From JAFECT01 sp036501825 (GTDB lineage Bacteria; Pseudomonadota; Alphaproteobacteria; Caulobacterales; Caulobacteraceae), in assembly GCA_036501825.1 (NCBI GenBank), contig DASXZP010000038.1, positions 25,977 through 89,976 on the forward strand: 64,000 nt of DNA, read 5' to 3'. The notes under the pieces are model-generated. The model did not search any database. It saw nothing but the letters and a program-made list of their open reading frames with translations, and had not been told where the DNA came from. A program made the translations under genes and the position numbers. Positions 8,308-17,350 of the stretch are shown here, one piece after another; position 1 is the stretch's first letter; the number at the start of each line of letters is the position of its first letter.

Positions 8308-9117
8308 ATGGTTGCTGAAACGGACTTCCTGACGGTCGAGCGGCGCGGCTACGTCGCCGTCCTCACCCTGAACCGGCCCGACAAGCTGAACGCCCTGCCC
8401 GAACTCGGGGACGGCGAGGCCTTCCGCGCGACCTGCGAGGCCTTGAACGCGGACCCCGACGTCCGCTGCGTGGTGATGACCGGGGCCGGGCGCGCCTTCT
8501 CCGCCGGCGGCGACGTGAAGGCCATGCAGGCGCGGGACGAACTGTTCGAGGGCTCCGGCGTCGCCATCCGCGAACGCTATCGCCGGGTGGTGCATCGCAT
8601 CGTGCGCTCGGTCTACGAGCTCGAGGCGCCCCTGATCGCGGCGGTGAACGGGCCTGCGGTGGGGCTGGGCTGCGACCTGGCGGGGCTGGCGGACATCCGC
8701 CTGGCCTCGGACCGCGCGAAGTTCGGCGTGCCGTTCCTCAAGCTGGGGATCATCCCGGGCGACGGCGGGGCGTGGCTGCTGCCGCGGCTGATCGGCTACG
8801 CGCGCGCGTCCGAGTTGCTGTTCACCGGCGACCTGATCGATGCGCACACCGCCGAGCGCTGGGGCTTGGTCAACCGGGTCGTGCCGCACGACGTGCTGAT
8901 GGAAGAGGCGCTGTCCCTGGCCGACCGCGTCGCCGGCCAGGCGCCGCACGCGCTGAAACTCGCCAAGGCGCTGCTGCGTCAGGGCCGCGAGGCGTCTTAC
9001 GAGGCGATGCTCGAAATGTCGGCGTCGGCCCAGGCGCTGTCGCACCTGACCGCGGACCACCTCGAAGGCGTCGGCGCCCACATCGAAAAGCGCAAGCCGG
9101 ACTTCAAGAACCGATAG
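8308..9117 (+). CDS. Enoyl-CoA hydratase/isomerase family protein (crotonase fold)
   Basis: 269 residues. GRAFSAGGDVKAM forms the acyl-CoA oxyanion hole and NGPAVGLGCDLAGLADIRLAS the second. The two glutamates of true enoyl-CoA hydratase are not in place: GLGCD has Asp where Glu is usual, and FGVPFLKLGIIPGDGG has no Glu before the LG, but an Asp in PGDGG instead. That pattern resembles PaaG-like isomerases more than hydratases, so a double-bond isomerase or other CoA reaction is likely. ATG at 8308 is preferred to the upstream GTG that sits on the terminator. Followed 10 bp later by a VOC gene, probably co-transcribed. Confidence 0.88.
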   Translation: MVAETDFLTVERRGYVAVLTLNRPDKLNALPELGDGEAFRATCEALNADPDVRCVVMTGAGRAFSAGGDVKAMQARDELFEGSGVAIRERYRRVVHRIVRSVYELEAPLIAAVNGPAVGLGCDLAGLADIRLASDRAKFGVPFLKLGIIPGDGGAWLLPRLIGYARASELLFTGDLIDAHTAERWGLVNRVVPHDVLMEEALSLADRVAGQAPHALKLAKALLRQGREASYEAMLEMSASAQALSHLTADHLEGVGAHIEKRKPDFKNR

Positions 9118-9127
9118 GAGGATCTCC

Positions 9128-9517
9128 GTGCTCGATCACATCGGCCTCGGCGTCGCCGACTATGACGCATCGAAGGCGTTCTACGCCAAGGCGCTGGCGC
9201 CGCTGGGAATCGCGCTCGTGTTCGAGGTGCTGCCGGAGACATCGGGCGGTTACGGTCCGGCGGCGGGTTTCGGATCGAACGACAAGCCGTATTTCTGGTT
9301 CGGCCCGAAAATGCCCCCGACCGGCGCCCTGCACATCGCCTTCGCCGCCGAGACGCGTGCGCAGGTCGATGCGTTCCATCAGGCGGCGCTGGCGGCGGGC
9401 GCCGTGGACAACGGCGCGCCGGGCGTGCGTGCGCACTACCACCCGACCTACTACGGCGCCTTCGTGATCGACCCGAACGGGGTCAATCTGGAAGCGGTCT
9501 GCCACAAGGCTGCGTAA
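9128..9517 (+). CDS. VOC (glyoxalase/bleomycin-resistance fold) family protein
   Basis: 129 residues. LDHIGLGVADYDASKAFY begins the first beta-alpha-beta-beta-beta unit with a metal-ligand His, LHIAFAAETRAQVDAFHQAA the second, and FVIDPNGVNLEAVCH ends with the usual DPxGxxxE ligand region. Such small proteins are dioxygenases, isomerases or sequestering proteins; no substrate can be assigned. GTG start with a perfect AGGAGG six bases upstream, which overlaps the end of the crotonase gene, indicating an operon. Confidence 0.88.
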   Translation: MLDHIGLGVADYDASKAFYAKALAPLGIALVFEVLPETSGGYGPAAGFGSNDKPYFWFGPKMPPTGALHIAFAAETRAQVDAFHQAALAAGAVDNGAPGVRAHYHPTYYGAFVIDPNGVNLEAVCHKAA

Positions 9518-9542
9518 CAAGCGGGCCGAAGCAAGCTTCGTT

Positions 9543-9565
9543 ACCCTCACCCGACGGGGGAGGGT
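9543..9565. repeat. Small ACCCTC / GAGGGT inverted repeat between convergent genes
   Basis: ACCCTCaCCC and GGGgGAGGGT arms lie between the VOC gene and the end of the convergent efflux gene. It could act as a two-way transcription stop. It resembles the CCCTCxCC-type dispersed hairpins found further along. Confidence 0.4.
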
Positions 9566-9574
9566 ACGCAGAAA

Positions 9575-11050
9575 TTACGAAGCTGTAGTGGGGGAGGAAT
9601 CCCGCCAGTCCGACGCGATGGCCACATACAGGCGCACCACGTCTGCATAGCGTTGCGCCACCGCGGCGGCCGAGTTGCGCCGCGCCATGTGCAGTTGGCG
9701 TTGGGCGTCGATCACACGCAGCACGGTGCCGGCGCCGTCGCGGTAGGCGAGGCGCTCGTCGTTGACGTTGGCTTCCGAGGTGGCCTGGGCGCGCATCTCG
9801 GCCTTCACCTCATCGTCGTCGTGGGCCAGGGCCTGCAGCACGTCGGCGACCTGCACGAAGGCGGTGAGCACCGTCTGCTGATAGCGCGCGTTGGCGGCCT
9901 GGGCGGCGGCTTCGGCGGCATTGCGGTTGGCCTTCAGCGTGCCGCCGTGGAAGAGCGGCAGGGTCAGGCCGGGGCCGAAGTTCCAGCCGCTGGAGTTGTA
10001 GCTGAAGATGTTCTGCGGCTGCAGCGCGGTCTGGGTGAGGGCTGCGCTCAGCTTCAGGTCGGGATAGAGCTTTGCGGTCTCGACGCCGATCTGCGCGGTC
10101 GCCGCGTGCAGGTCCGCCTCGGCGGCGAGAATGTCGGGGCGCTGACGCAGCAGTTGCGAGGGCACCTCTACCGGGATCTGCGCCGGCAGGGCGATCTTTT
10201 CGAAGTCGAAGTCCGGCGGCGTGTAGTCCGCCGGCGCCTTGCCTACCAGCAGCGCCAGCGCGTGCCGGTGCTGGGCGAGTTGCTGTTGCAGCGGCGGCAA
10301 CAGCGCCAGGTCCTGGTCGACCTGGGTCTTGGCGGTGGTGGTGGCCATCGAGGCTTCGCCGCCGAGCTCGGCGGCCTTGCGCACCAGCTCTAGGTTCTTG
10401 TTGTCGTCGTCGACCATCGACTGCACCGCGGCGATCTGGGTGCGCACGCCCGCGATCTGCATGGCCTCGAGCGCGACGTTGCCGCTGATGGTCAGATAGG
10501 CCGCGTCGGCGCGGTTGGCCTGGGCCTCGACGCGCGCGCGGGCGCCTTCGAGGGATCGCTTGCCGCCGCCGAACAGGTCGAGGTCATAGCTGACCGCGCC
10601 GCCGATGGAATAAAGGGTGACCGTCGGGCTCTGGAAGCCGCTGATGCCGAAGGCGGCGATGTTGATACGTTCGCGCTGCACCCCGGCGTTGGCGTCGGCT
10701 TGCGGGCCGAGCTGGCCGCGCACGGCGGCCTCGTTGTCCTTCAGCTGGCGCAACGTCGCGTCGGCTTCGCTGAGCGTCTGGTTGTTCTCCAGCGCCAGAC
10801 GGACGGTGGCGTCGAGCTCCGGCGAGTTGAACGCTTTCCACCACGCGCCCTGGGGCGCCGCGGCGGCATCGACCACGCGCGGCGAGGCGACGTCGCCCTT
10901 CATGGCGTAGCCCGACACATTGGGCGTGTTCGGCCGCGTGAAGTTGGGACCGACCTCCGCACAGGCGGTCAGCGCGCTTGCGCCCAGCAGGGCGGCGATC
11001 AGGGCGGGGCGGGGCCCCAGCGAACGGATGATTTTAATCGGCGACGGCAT
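9575..11050 (-). CDS. NodT-family outer-membrane efflux lipoprotein
   Basis: 491 residues. Signal peptide with lipobox LTAC (acylated Cys 30), then the EVGPNFTRP opening typical of NodT/OprM factors, two long coiled-coil repeats (around residues 90-260 and 300-480), and the GGAVSYDLDLFGGGKR and WNFGPGLTLPLFHGGTLKANR strands of the outer-membrane barrel. It forms the trimeric exit duct of a tripartite pump. Its start overlaps the end of the EmrB-like gene by 17 bp, so the three genes 13707-9575 are one operon. Confidence 0.93.
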   Translation of the reverse strand: MPSPIKIIRSLGPRPALIAALLGASALTACAEVGPNFTRPNTPNVSGYAMKGDVASPRVVDAAAAPQGAWWKAFNSPELDATVRLALENNQTLSEADATLRQLKDNEAAVRGQLGPQADANAGVQRERINIAAFGISGFQSPTVTLYSIGGAVSYDLDLFGGGKRSLEGARARVEAQANRADAAYLTISGNVALEAMQIAGVRTQIAAVQSMVDDDNKNLELVRKAAELGGEASMATTTAKTQVDQDLALLPPLQQQLAQHRHALALLVGKAPADYTPPDFDFEKIALPAQIPVEVPSQLLRQRPDILAAEADLHAATAQIGVETAKLYPDLKLSAALTQTALQPQNIFSYNSSGWNFGPGLTLPLFHGGTLKANRNAAEAAAQAANARYQQTVLTAFVQVADVLQALAHDDDEVKAEMRAQATSEANVNDERLAYRDGAGTVLRVIDAQRQLHMARRNSAAAVAQRYADVVRLYVAIASDWRDSSPTTAS

Positions 11051-12578
11051 GGGCGGGGTCGACCTTGGTGGATTTGGGTTTGCTCAACAGCAGCAACAGC
11101 GGAATGACGCCGACGGTCATGAACACCATCATGCGGAAGACATCGACGTAGGACACCATGGAGGCTTGGCGCGAGATCTCTGCGTTCAGGCCTTCGAGCG
11201 CTGCGCCTCCGCCGCCGGGCGGCAGGATCTGGCTCAGGAACGGATTGGTAGGATCGACGTGCGCGGCCTGGTCGGCGTGCGAAACGTTGCCCAGATAGGT
11301 CTGGATCGCGATCACCGCCGAGATACCGACGCTGGAGCCCAGATTCCGCACCAGATTGTATACCGCCGAGGCTTCCGCGCGCAGGGCGGGATTGAGCGTG
11401 GCGAAGGCCAGCGCCGACAGCGGCACGAAGATCAGGCCGATGCCGAACCCCTGGATCAGGCCCGAGATCACGACCGGCGTCATTCCCATCTCGAGGGAGA
11501 AGTTGCTCATCTGCCAGAGAGCGATCGCACTCAGCGAAAAGCCGGTCAGCAGGATCAGGCGCGTGTCGACGCGGCCCATCAGCCGTCCGACCACGAACAT
11601 GGACAACAGGGTGCCGACGCCGCGCGGCATGGTGACCAAGCCTGAGGTCATCACCGGATAACCCATCAGGTTCTGCAGCATGGGCGGCAACAGGGCGAGC
11701 GTCGAGAACAAGAGCACGCCGAGCGCAAAACCAAATACCGTGGCCACCACAAAGTTTCGGTCGCGCGACAAGGCGCGGTCGAAGAACGGGTGCTTGGCCG
11801 TAATGGTGTGGGTGATGAAAAGGTAGAAAGCGACGACGGCGATGATCAGCTCGGTCCAGATCTCCTTCGAGGCGAACCAGTCCTGGCTCGGCCCCCGGTC
11901 GCAGAACATCTGGGCCGCGGCGACGAAGGTGACCAGACTGCCGAAACCGAAGAAGTCGAACGGTTTGGGATTGTCGTGCTTGTTGTCCTTGATGAACAGC
12001 CACACGCCCATGAAGGCCAGAATGCCCACCGGCAGGTTGATATAGAACACCCAGCGCCAGCTGAAATTGTCGGTCAGCCAGCCGCCCAGGCCCGGGCCCA
12101 GGATCGGGCCCAGCATCACGCCCATGCCCCACACCGCCATGGCTTGGCCGTGCTTGGCCACCGGGTTGATGTCGAGCAGCACCGCCTGGGACAGCGGGAT
12201 CAGCGAGGCGCCGAACAGGCCCTGCAGCAGACGGAACAGCACGATCTCGAACAGGCTGGTCGCCGCGCCGCACAGCATGGACGCGATGGTGAAGCCCACG
12301 ATCGAAATCAGGAACAGAAGCTTGCGCCCGATGCGCCCCGACAACCAGCCGGTCATCGGCGTCATGATCGCGGCGGCGACGATGTAGGACGTCAGGACCC
12401 AGGTGATCTGTTCCTGGGACGCCGACACGCTGCCCTGGATGTGCGGCAGGGCGACGTTGGCGATGGTTGTGTCCAACGCGTTCATCAGCGTCGCGAGCAT
12501 GATCGAGATCGTGATCGGAACGCGCGCGATCTGCTCGGCTTTTGGGGCGACGACGGCGTCGGGGGTTGTGGCGGTCAT
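11034..12578 (-). CDS. DHA2-family MFS multidrug transporter, EmrB-like, 14 TM
   Basis: 514 residues. Motif D1-type ALDTTIANVALPHIQG in TM1, WLSGRIGRKLLF (motif A) after TM2, GPILGPGLGGWLTD (motif C) in TM5 and WRWVFYINLPVG are all diagnostic of proton-driven DHA2 pumps such as EmrB. It works with the adjacent HlyD-type adaptor and NodT-type duct to expel hydrophobic compounds. The ATG at 12578 is preferred over an upstream extension rich in Arg; it lies 10 bp after the adaptor stop. Confidence 0.94.
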   Translation of the reverse strand: MTATTPDAVVAPKAEQIARVPITISIMLATLMNALDTTIANVALPHIQGSVSASQEQITWVLTSYIVAAAIMTPMTGWLSGRIGRKLLFLISIVGFTIASMLCGAATSLFEIVLFRLLQGLFGASLIPLSQAVLLDINPVAKHGQAMAVWGMGVMLGPILGPGLGGWLTDNFSWRWVFYINLPVGILAFMGVWLFIKDNKHDNPKPFDFFGFGSLVTFVAAAQMFCDRGPSQDWFASKEIWTELIIAVVAFYLFITHTITAKHPFFDRALSRDRNFVVATVFGFALGVLLFSTLALLPPMLQNLMGYPVMTSGLVTMPRGVGTLLSMFVVGRLMGRVDTRLILLTGFSLSAIALWQMSNFSLEMGMTPVVISGLIQGFGIGLIFVPLSALAFATLNPALRAEASAVYNLVRNLGSSVGISAVIAIQTYLGNVSHADQAAHVDPTNPFLSQILPPGGGGAALEGLNAEISRQASMVSYVDVFRMMVFMTVGVIPLLLLLSKPKSTKVDPAHAVAD

Positions 12579-12588
12579 GCGCGCGTCC

Positions 12589-13707
12589 TCAGCGCGGTCG
12601 CGCGCCCGCCGGCTGCTTCGCATCCGAACGCGTATCCACCTTGGTCTTGGCGCTCAGGCCTGCATGCGAAGCCATGTCCGGGGGAGGCCGGTCGAAATTG
12701 ATGCGAACCGGAAGACGCTGCACCACCTTCACCCAGTTGCCGGTGCCGTTCTGGGCGGGGAGGGCGGAAAAGGTCGTGCCGGTGCCCGGGCTGAAGGACG
12801 CGACATAGCCGCGGAAGGTTTGGCCCGGCACGGCGTCGACCTTGATCTCGACCGGCTGGCCGATCTTCATCTTGGCGAGCTGGTTTTCCTTGAAGTTCGC
12901 CTCGACCCACGGCTCGCCCGACACCAGCCAGAACACCGGCTGGGCGGCGTTGATGTAGGTGCCGACCGGCATCTGGTCGACGTGGGTGACGATGCCCGAC
13001 TGGGCCGCGACGATGGTCGTGTACGACAGGTTCAGCTTGGCGCGATCGAGCATCGCCTTGGCCTGCAGCACCGTGGGGTGCGCCTCGACCGCGATGTTCG
13101 GGTTACCGCCGAGAGTGGCGAGCGCGCCGACTGCCTGTTCGCGAACCGCGGCGGCGCTGGCCTTGGCCTGGTCGGCGGCGTGCACCGCCTGGTCGTACTG
13201 CTGGCGCGAGATGATGCCGGCGTCGACGAGGGTCTTGTCGCGCGCGGCTTCGCGCGCGGTGTAGTCGATGGTGTCCTGGGCGGCCTGGACGCCGGCGACC
13301 TGCTGGCCGTAGGCGGCCTTCTGAGCGTTCACCTGCAGCTTGGCGGCGGCGTACTGCGCCTCGGCGTCTTCCAGGGCCGCGGCGAAGGTCTGGGCGTCGA
13401 GCTTGAACAGGACCTGGCCGGCTTGGACGCGCTGGTTCTCCTTAACGTCGACCTCGACCACCCGGCCGGAGACGCTGGAGGAGACAGGGGTGCGGTCGGC
13501 CTGGACGTAGGCGTCGTCGGTGGACTGGTAGCGGCCGCCGGTGATCACGAACCAGGCGACCACGATCGCCACGATCAGCGGGCCGCCGATCATCAGCGGC
13601 CAGCGCAGGCGCGACAGCAGCGAGGGGCGCTCGTCAGCGGGCGCGGCGGCCGGGGAGGCGGGCGTCGCGGCTTGAGTGGCGGCTTGTTTGGGCCCCGAGT
13701 CGTCCAA
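12589..13707 (-). CDS. EmrA-like HlyD-family periplasmic adaptor of a multidrug efflux pump
   Basis: 372 residues. Short Pro/Ala-rich cytoplasmic tail, one TM helix (about 36-57), then YQSTDDAYVQADRTPVSSSVSGRV, the signature EmrA lipoyl-domain entry, a coiled-coil hairpin (about 95-205) and beta-barrel (WVEANFKENQLAKMKIGQPV). First gene of the operon. The TTG start has AGGAG eight bases upstream; no ATG in this frame fits. A LysR gene is divergently transcribed 172 bp away and is the likely regulator. Confidence 0.93.
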   Translation of the reverse strand: MDDSGPKQAATQAATPASPAAAPADERPSLLSRLRWPLMIGGPLIVAIVVAWFVITGGRYQSTDDAYVQADRTPVSSSVSGRVVEVDVKENQRVQAGQVLFKLDAQTFAAALEDAEAQYAAAKLQVNAQKAAYGQQVAGVQAAQDTIDYTAREAARDKTLVDAGIISRQQYDQAVHAADQAKASAAAVREQAVGALATLGGNPNIAVEAHPTVLQAKAMLDRAKLNLSYTTIVAAQSGIVTHVDQMPVGTYINAAQPVFWLVSGEPWVEANFKENQLAKMKIGQPVEIKVDAVPGQTFRGYVASFSPGTGTTFSALPAQNGTGNWVKVVQRLPVRINFDRPPPDMASHAGLSAKTKVDTRSDAKQPAGARPR

Positions 13708-13879
13708 AACCCATGCTCCTGGTTCACAAATAGGCGCAAACGGCCGCGCTCCCGGTCCGGGATGCGCGGTGTCGTTCGAGAAACGCCCCAGGCGGCGATT
13801 TAGACGCGAGTCGTCTGGGGACGGGGCCTACATAGTGGTGGTCTTGGAATGTGCCAAATGATAATCTATCACGACAAAA
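13708..13879. promoter_or_regulatory. Divergent promoter region with two adjacent palindromes
   Basis: Between the efflux operon and the LysR gene. TTGGAATGTGCCAA (13844-13857; TTGG-N6-CCAA) and TGATAATCTATCA (13859-13871; 5-bp arms, 3-base centre) lie side by side just before the LysR start at 13880. Interrupted dyads in such a place are typical LysR-type regulator operators; one probably serves autoregulation. The assignment is inferred from position and symmetry. Confidence 0.5.
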
Positions 13880-14866
13880 ATGAATGAATTGCATTTTAAC
13901 AGCCTCGATCTGAACCTGCTCAGGATCTTCGACGCCCTGCTGGACGAGCGGAGCGTGACCCGGGCCGGCGCCCGGCTGGGCCTGACTCAGTCGGCGGTCA
14001 GCCATGCCCTGAACCGGCTGCGCCATGCGCTGGACGACGAGCTGTTCGTCCGCACCTCCGACGGGATGCGTCCCACCGCGCGGGCGGTGGAGATCGGTCC
14101 CTCGGTGCGCCTGGCGCTGGCCAATCTGCAGACCGCGCTCACCCCCGCCGTGTTCGAGGCCAGAACCGCCCACCGGCGTTTCACCCTGGTCGCCGGGCCG
14201 TACACCAGTGCGGTGGTGCTGCCCCAGGTGGCGGCGCGGTTGCGTGAGCAGGCGCCCTTCGTGCAGCTTCGCATCAACGCGCCCGACATGCGCCTGATCG
14301 AAAACCTCGACGCGGGCGAGATCGACGCGGCGCTGATGCCCAACAAGTCGTTCCCCAAGCGCTTCGCCTACGACAAGCTGTTCGAGGAGACGGTGGTATG
14401 GGTGGTGCGTGCGGGCCATCCCGCAGCCTCGGGCAAGGTCTCGCTCGAAGCGTTGTGCAACATCCCGCACATCATGGTGGCGACGCAGAAGCTATCCATC
14501 GACCGCCCCGCCGTCGATCAGTCGGCGAGCGTGACCGCGCAGCTCACCGACGACGCCGACTTTGAAAGCATGCTGGCCGAACGGGGCCTTACCCGCACGG
14601 TGGCGATGATCGTGCCCGACACCTTTGCGGCCCTGACCATTGTCGCGCGCTCCGACATGGCCGCCCTGGTGCCGCGCCGCCTCGCCGAACTGTCGGTGGA
14701 AGCCGGCCGCGCGTCCCTGCTCGACACGCCCTACGTCTCCCCCGTCGGCGACGTCGGCCTCCTGCACCGCCGCGACCGCCTGAAGGACCCGGCGCAGGCG
14801 TGGTTCGTGAAGCTGGTGTCGGAAACGGCGCGGGAGCTGAAGGTGTGGAAGAAGAAGGCGGCTTAG
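13880..14866 (+). CDS. LysR-family transcriptional regulator
   Basis: 328 residues. N-terminal winged helix (LDLNLLRIFDALLDERSVTRAGARLGLTQSAVSHALNRLR, about residues 9-48, described by its key turns) and a periplasmic-binding-like effector domain from about 95. The DLNLLRxFDAL opening and SVTRAGxRLGLTQ are those of the NodD/SyrM/PcpR-like branch. Divergent from an EmrAB/NodT-type pump, so probably an inducer-responsive activator of that pump. ATG start in an AT-rich stretch; the sequence has no strong ribosome-binding site. A secreted-protein gene follows 3 bp later. Confidence 0.92.
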   Translation: MNELHFNSLDLNLLRIFDALLDERSVTRAGARLGLTQSAVSHALNRLRHALDDELFVRTSDGMRPTARAVEIGPSVRLALANLQTALTPAVFEARTAHRRFTLVAGPYTSAVVLPQVAARLREQAPFVQLRINAPDMRLIENLDAGEIDAALMPNKSFPKRFAYDKLFEETVVWVVRAGHPAASGKVSLEALCNIPHIMVATQKLSIDRPAVDQSASVTAQLTDDADFESMLAERGLTRTVAMIVPDTFAALTIVARSDMAALVPRRLAELSVEAGRASLLDTPYVSPVGDVGLLHRRDRLKDPAQAWFVKLVSETARELKVWKKKAA

Positions 14867-14869
14867 GGC

Positions 14870-15370
14870 ATGGCGATCCAAAGCACAGTTCGCGCCGTGC
14901 TCGCCGGCGCCGTCATTCTGGCGCTTTCGCCCGCCTATGCGGCCGACATGCGAGTGCAGCCAACGCAAGTCGATCGGATGGGCGCCGGGACGTGGAGCAA
15001 GACTCATTCGTCGATCGGGACCAACCCGCACTACCCCGTTTCCATGCTGCTTCTGTCCGAGCACCCGGAAATCGGCATGGGTCGACCGATCTACGTCACG
15101 GGCACGGTTGAGTTCGGGATGGAAGTGACATCGATCACGGACCGGCGCTGCGTTCGAGAGAAGTACTGCGGTCTTGCGTTGGAATTTGGCGATACGGCCG
15201 TGAGCGCGCGCTTGGAGGACGCCGTCATAAAAGCAGGGCGAAGAGGTAAGGCGTTGGACGTGACCATTATGTGCCGCGTGATCTATAAACGCCGCGATGG
15301 GAAATGGACGTTAAGCCGCCTCGATCTGATCGACCTTATTTCCTCGAAACCCGGGCCTCACACGTGGTGA
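14870..15370 (+). CDS. Hypothetical exported protein
   Basis: 166 residues. A clean signal peptide (IQSTVRAVLAGAVILALS, cleavage after AYA) is followed by a soluble domain with two nearby cysteines (RRCVREKYCG) and a third further on (MCRVIYKRR). The start codon lies 3 bp after the LysR stop, so the two may be co-transcribed. Codon use looks less biased to G/C in the second half than in its neighbours. I do not recognise the family; a periplasmic protein of unknown role. Confidence 0.7.
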   Translation: MAIQSTVRAVLAGAVILALSPAYAADMRVQPTQVDRMGAGTWSKTHSSIGTNPHYPVSMLLLSEHPEIGMGRPIYVTGTVEFGMEVTSITDRRCVREKYCGLALEFGDTAVSARLEDAVIKAGRRGKALDVTIMCRVIYKRRDGKWTLSRLDLIDLISSKPGPHTW

Positions 15371-15384
15371 CGTAGGCTAATCTT

Positions 15385-16287
15385 TCAGGCCGTCAGCAGC
15401 TGCAAAATTTTCTGCGACTGCTCCAGCCCCGCCTTCGGCTCCACTTCGCCGGTCGTGTCGGTGATCTTGCTCCAGGCGTCGCGCACCATTTCCGGTGTTG
15501 CACTGGCGCCCAGGTTTACGCCGTGGGTTTCGACGATGCGGGTGAGGGCGAAGACGCCGGCGCCGGCGGAGAGGATGGCGCCCGTGGGGGCGTCGTCGCT
15601 GGCGAGGTAGAGCATGCCGGGGGTGACTTCCGCGGCTTGGAATTTGGGCAGGATTTCCGCGGGGAAGATGTCCTCGGTCATGCGCGTAGCCGCGACGGGC
15701 GCCAGCGCGTTGACGCGGATGTTGGTCTTCTGGCCTTCCAGTTTCAGCGTCTGCATCAGGCCGGCGATGCCCATCTTGGCGGCGCCGTAGTTCGACTGGC
15801 CGAAGTTGCCGTAGAGGCCCGAGCTGGACGTGGTGACCACGATGCGGCCGTAGTTGCGCTCGCGCATGCCGTCCCACACCGCCTTGGCGCAGATCACCGT
15901 TCCCATCAGGTGGGTATCGACGACGAAGCGGAAGTCTTCGACCGTCATCTTGGCGAACGACTTGTCGCGCAGCACGCCCGCGTTGGCGATCAGGATGTCG
16001 ATCTTGCCCCAGGCCGCGGCCGCCTTGTCGACCATGTCGGCCACGCCCGCCTCGTCGGTGACCGAGGTTCCGTGCGCCATGGCGTCGCCGCCGAAGGCCT
16101 TGATCTCCGCGACCACTTCATCGGCCGGCCCGAGGTCGTGGCCCTCGCCGTCGCGGGCGCCGCCGAAGTCGTTGACCAGCACCTTGGCCCCGCGCCGCGC
16201 GAGCCCCAACGCATGCTCGCGCCCCAGCCCGCGTCCCGCGCCGGTGACGATGGCCACCTTGCCGTCGAAGCGAATGTCGCCGCTCAT
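15385..16287 (-). CDS. Short-chain dehydrogenase/reductase, MFE-2/17-beta-HSD4-like
   Basis: 300 residues. VAIVTGAGRGLGREHALGLA is the NAD(P)-binding TGxxxGxG motif, VLVNDFGG with Asp/Gly after beta-2, NAG at the end of beta-4, and the active-site Ser with YGAAK. The DFGG...ADEVVAEI insert and TPGMLYLASDDAPTGAILSAGAGVFAL tail are those of the dehydrogenase domain of peroxisomal multifunctional enzyme 2, so a (3R)-hydroxyacyl-CoA dehydrogenase is likely. The C-terminal extension (about 255-300) is normal for this subgroup. Converges on the exported protein gene, and lies downstream of an ABC exporter operon on the same strand (64-bp gap). Confidence 0.9.
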   Translation of the reverse strand: MSGDIRFDGKVAIVTGAGRGLGREHALGLARRGAKVLVNDFGGARDGEGHDLGPADEVVAEIKAFGGDAMAHGTSVTDEAGVADMVDKAAAAWGKIDILIANAGVLRDKSFAKMTVEDFRFVVDTHLMGTVICAKAVWDGMRERNYGRIVVTTSSSGLYGNFGQSNYGAAKMGIAGLMQTLKLEGQKTNIRVNALAPVAATRMTEDIFPAEILPKFQAAEVTPGMLYLASDDAPTGAILSAGAGVFALTRIVETHGVNLGASATPEMVRDAWSKITDTTGEVEPKAGLEQSQKILQLLTA

Positions 16288-16351
16288 GTCGTGGTCTCCG
16301 CTGAAGTCTCGGGAGGGGCAGTCGCGCGCCCCGGCCCTGAGGTCAAGCGGG

Positions 16352-17338
16352 TTAGTGCGCCTTCGCGGCCGGTTGAGCGGCCGGAGCAGGCTGTTCGCCG
16401 GCTTGGCGGCCGGGCTTGAGGAACTTCACCAGCACGCGCTGGCCGATCAGGAACGGCGCGGTGTCAGCGGTGACCACCACCTCGACCACGCGTTCGTCCG
16501 TGCGCTCGTTCGGATCGTCCGACTGCAGTTTGCGGGCGCCGAACTGGGGCGCGATGCGCAGCACCTTGCCGCCATATGTCTTGGTGGCGTCGTTCTCGGA
16601 GACGAGTTCCACCTCCTGGCCGATCGTGACCAGGGGCAGGGCGGACTCCACGATTTCGGCGCGCACGATGCGGCCGGTGTCGGGCTCGAGATCGAACATG
16701 TTGGAGACGTTGAGCGTCGAGGCGCCGGCGCCCGGGTTGGCGTAGCGGCGCACGATCATGCCGTCGACCGGCGCGCGGATGACCGCGAGTTCGACGTTGT
16801 AGCGCGCCGCTGCAACGGCGGCCTGCGACGTCGCGATGGCGGCTTGCTGCGAGGCGAGGTTGGCGTCGGCCTGACGCACCGCATCGCGCGCGTTGTCCAC
16901 CGACTGGCGCGCGACGTAGCTCTTGGCGATCAGGGGCTCCAGCCGCGCGAGCTCACGTTGCGCCGTCGACTTCTGCACCTGAATCAGAGCGACCTGCGCC
17001 TTCGCCTGGGTGACCTCGGCCAGGGCGCTGCCAAGCGCAAGCCGCGCGTCGTCATCCTCCTGCTGGGCGAGGATCTGGCCCTTTTTCACGCGCTGGCCTT
17101 CCTCGACGTAGACCGCCTTCACCACGCCGGCTCTGCGCGCCGCGACGTTGATGATGCCGCCTTCCACGTCGGCCTTGCCGTTGGCGATGGTGGCGTAGGG
17201 CGTGTTCGAGCTCTTCGCCACGGCGGCCGCGGCCTGCGCCTGCATCACCGCCGCCTTTTTCTGCAGCAGCACGTAGCCGCCGCCCGCAAGGACGATCAGC
17301 ACCACCACGATCCAGAACCAGGGCTTCTTGAAAAACAT
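16352..17338 (-). CDS. HlyD/DevB-like membrane-fusion subunit of an ABC exporter
   Basis: 328 residues. One N-terminal TM (about 6-25), then GIINVAARRAGVVKAVYVEEGQRVKKGQILAQ is split across a lipoyl half-motif, a long Ala/Gln-rich coiled coil (about 105-195) and VIRAPVDGMIVRRYANPGAG as the second lipoyl half. Positioned 12 bp after the ATPase gene, it forms with it and the FtsX-like permease a DevBCA/MacAB-like exporter. A Pro/Ala-rich C-terminal tail ends the protein. DevBCA systems export glycolipids or proteins through TolC; the cargo here is unknown. Confidence 0.9.
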   Translation of the reverse strand: MFFKKPWFWIVVVLIVLAGGGYVLLQKKAAVMQAQAAAAVAKSSNTPYATIANGKADVEGGIINVAARRAGVVKAVYVEEGQRVKKGQILAQQEDDDARLALGSALAEVTQAKAQVALIQVQKSTAQRELARLEPLIAKSYVARQSVDNARDAVRQADANLASQQAAIATSQAAVAAARYNVELAVIRAPVDGMIVRRYANPGAGASTLNVSNMFDLEPDTGRIVRAEIVESALPLVTIGQEVELVSENDATKTYGGKVLRIAPQFGARKLQSDDPNERTDERVVEVVVTADTAPFLIGQRVLVKFLKPGRQAGEQPAPAAQPAAKAH

Positions 17339-17350
17339 CGATCTGTTCCT

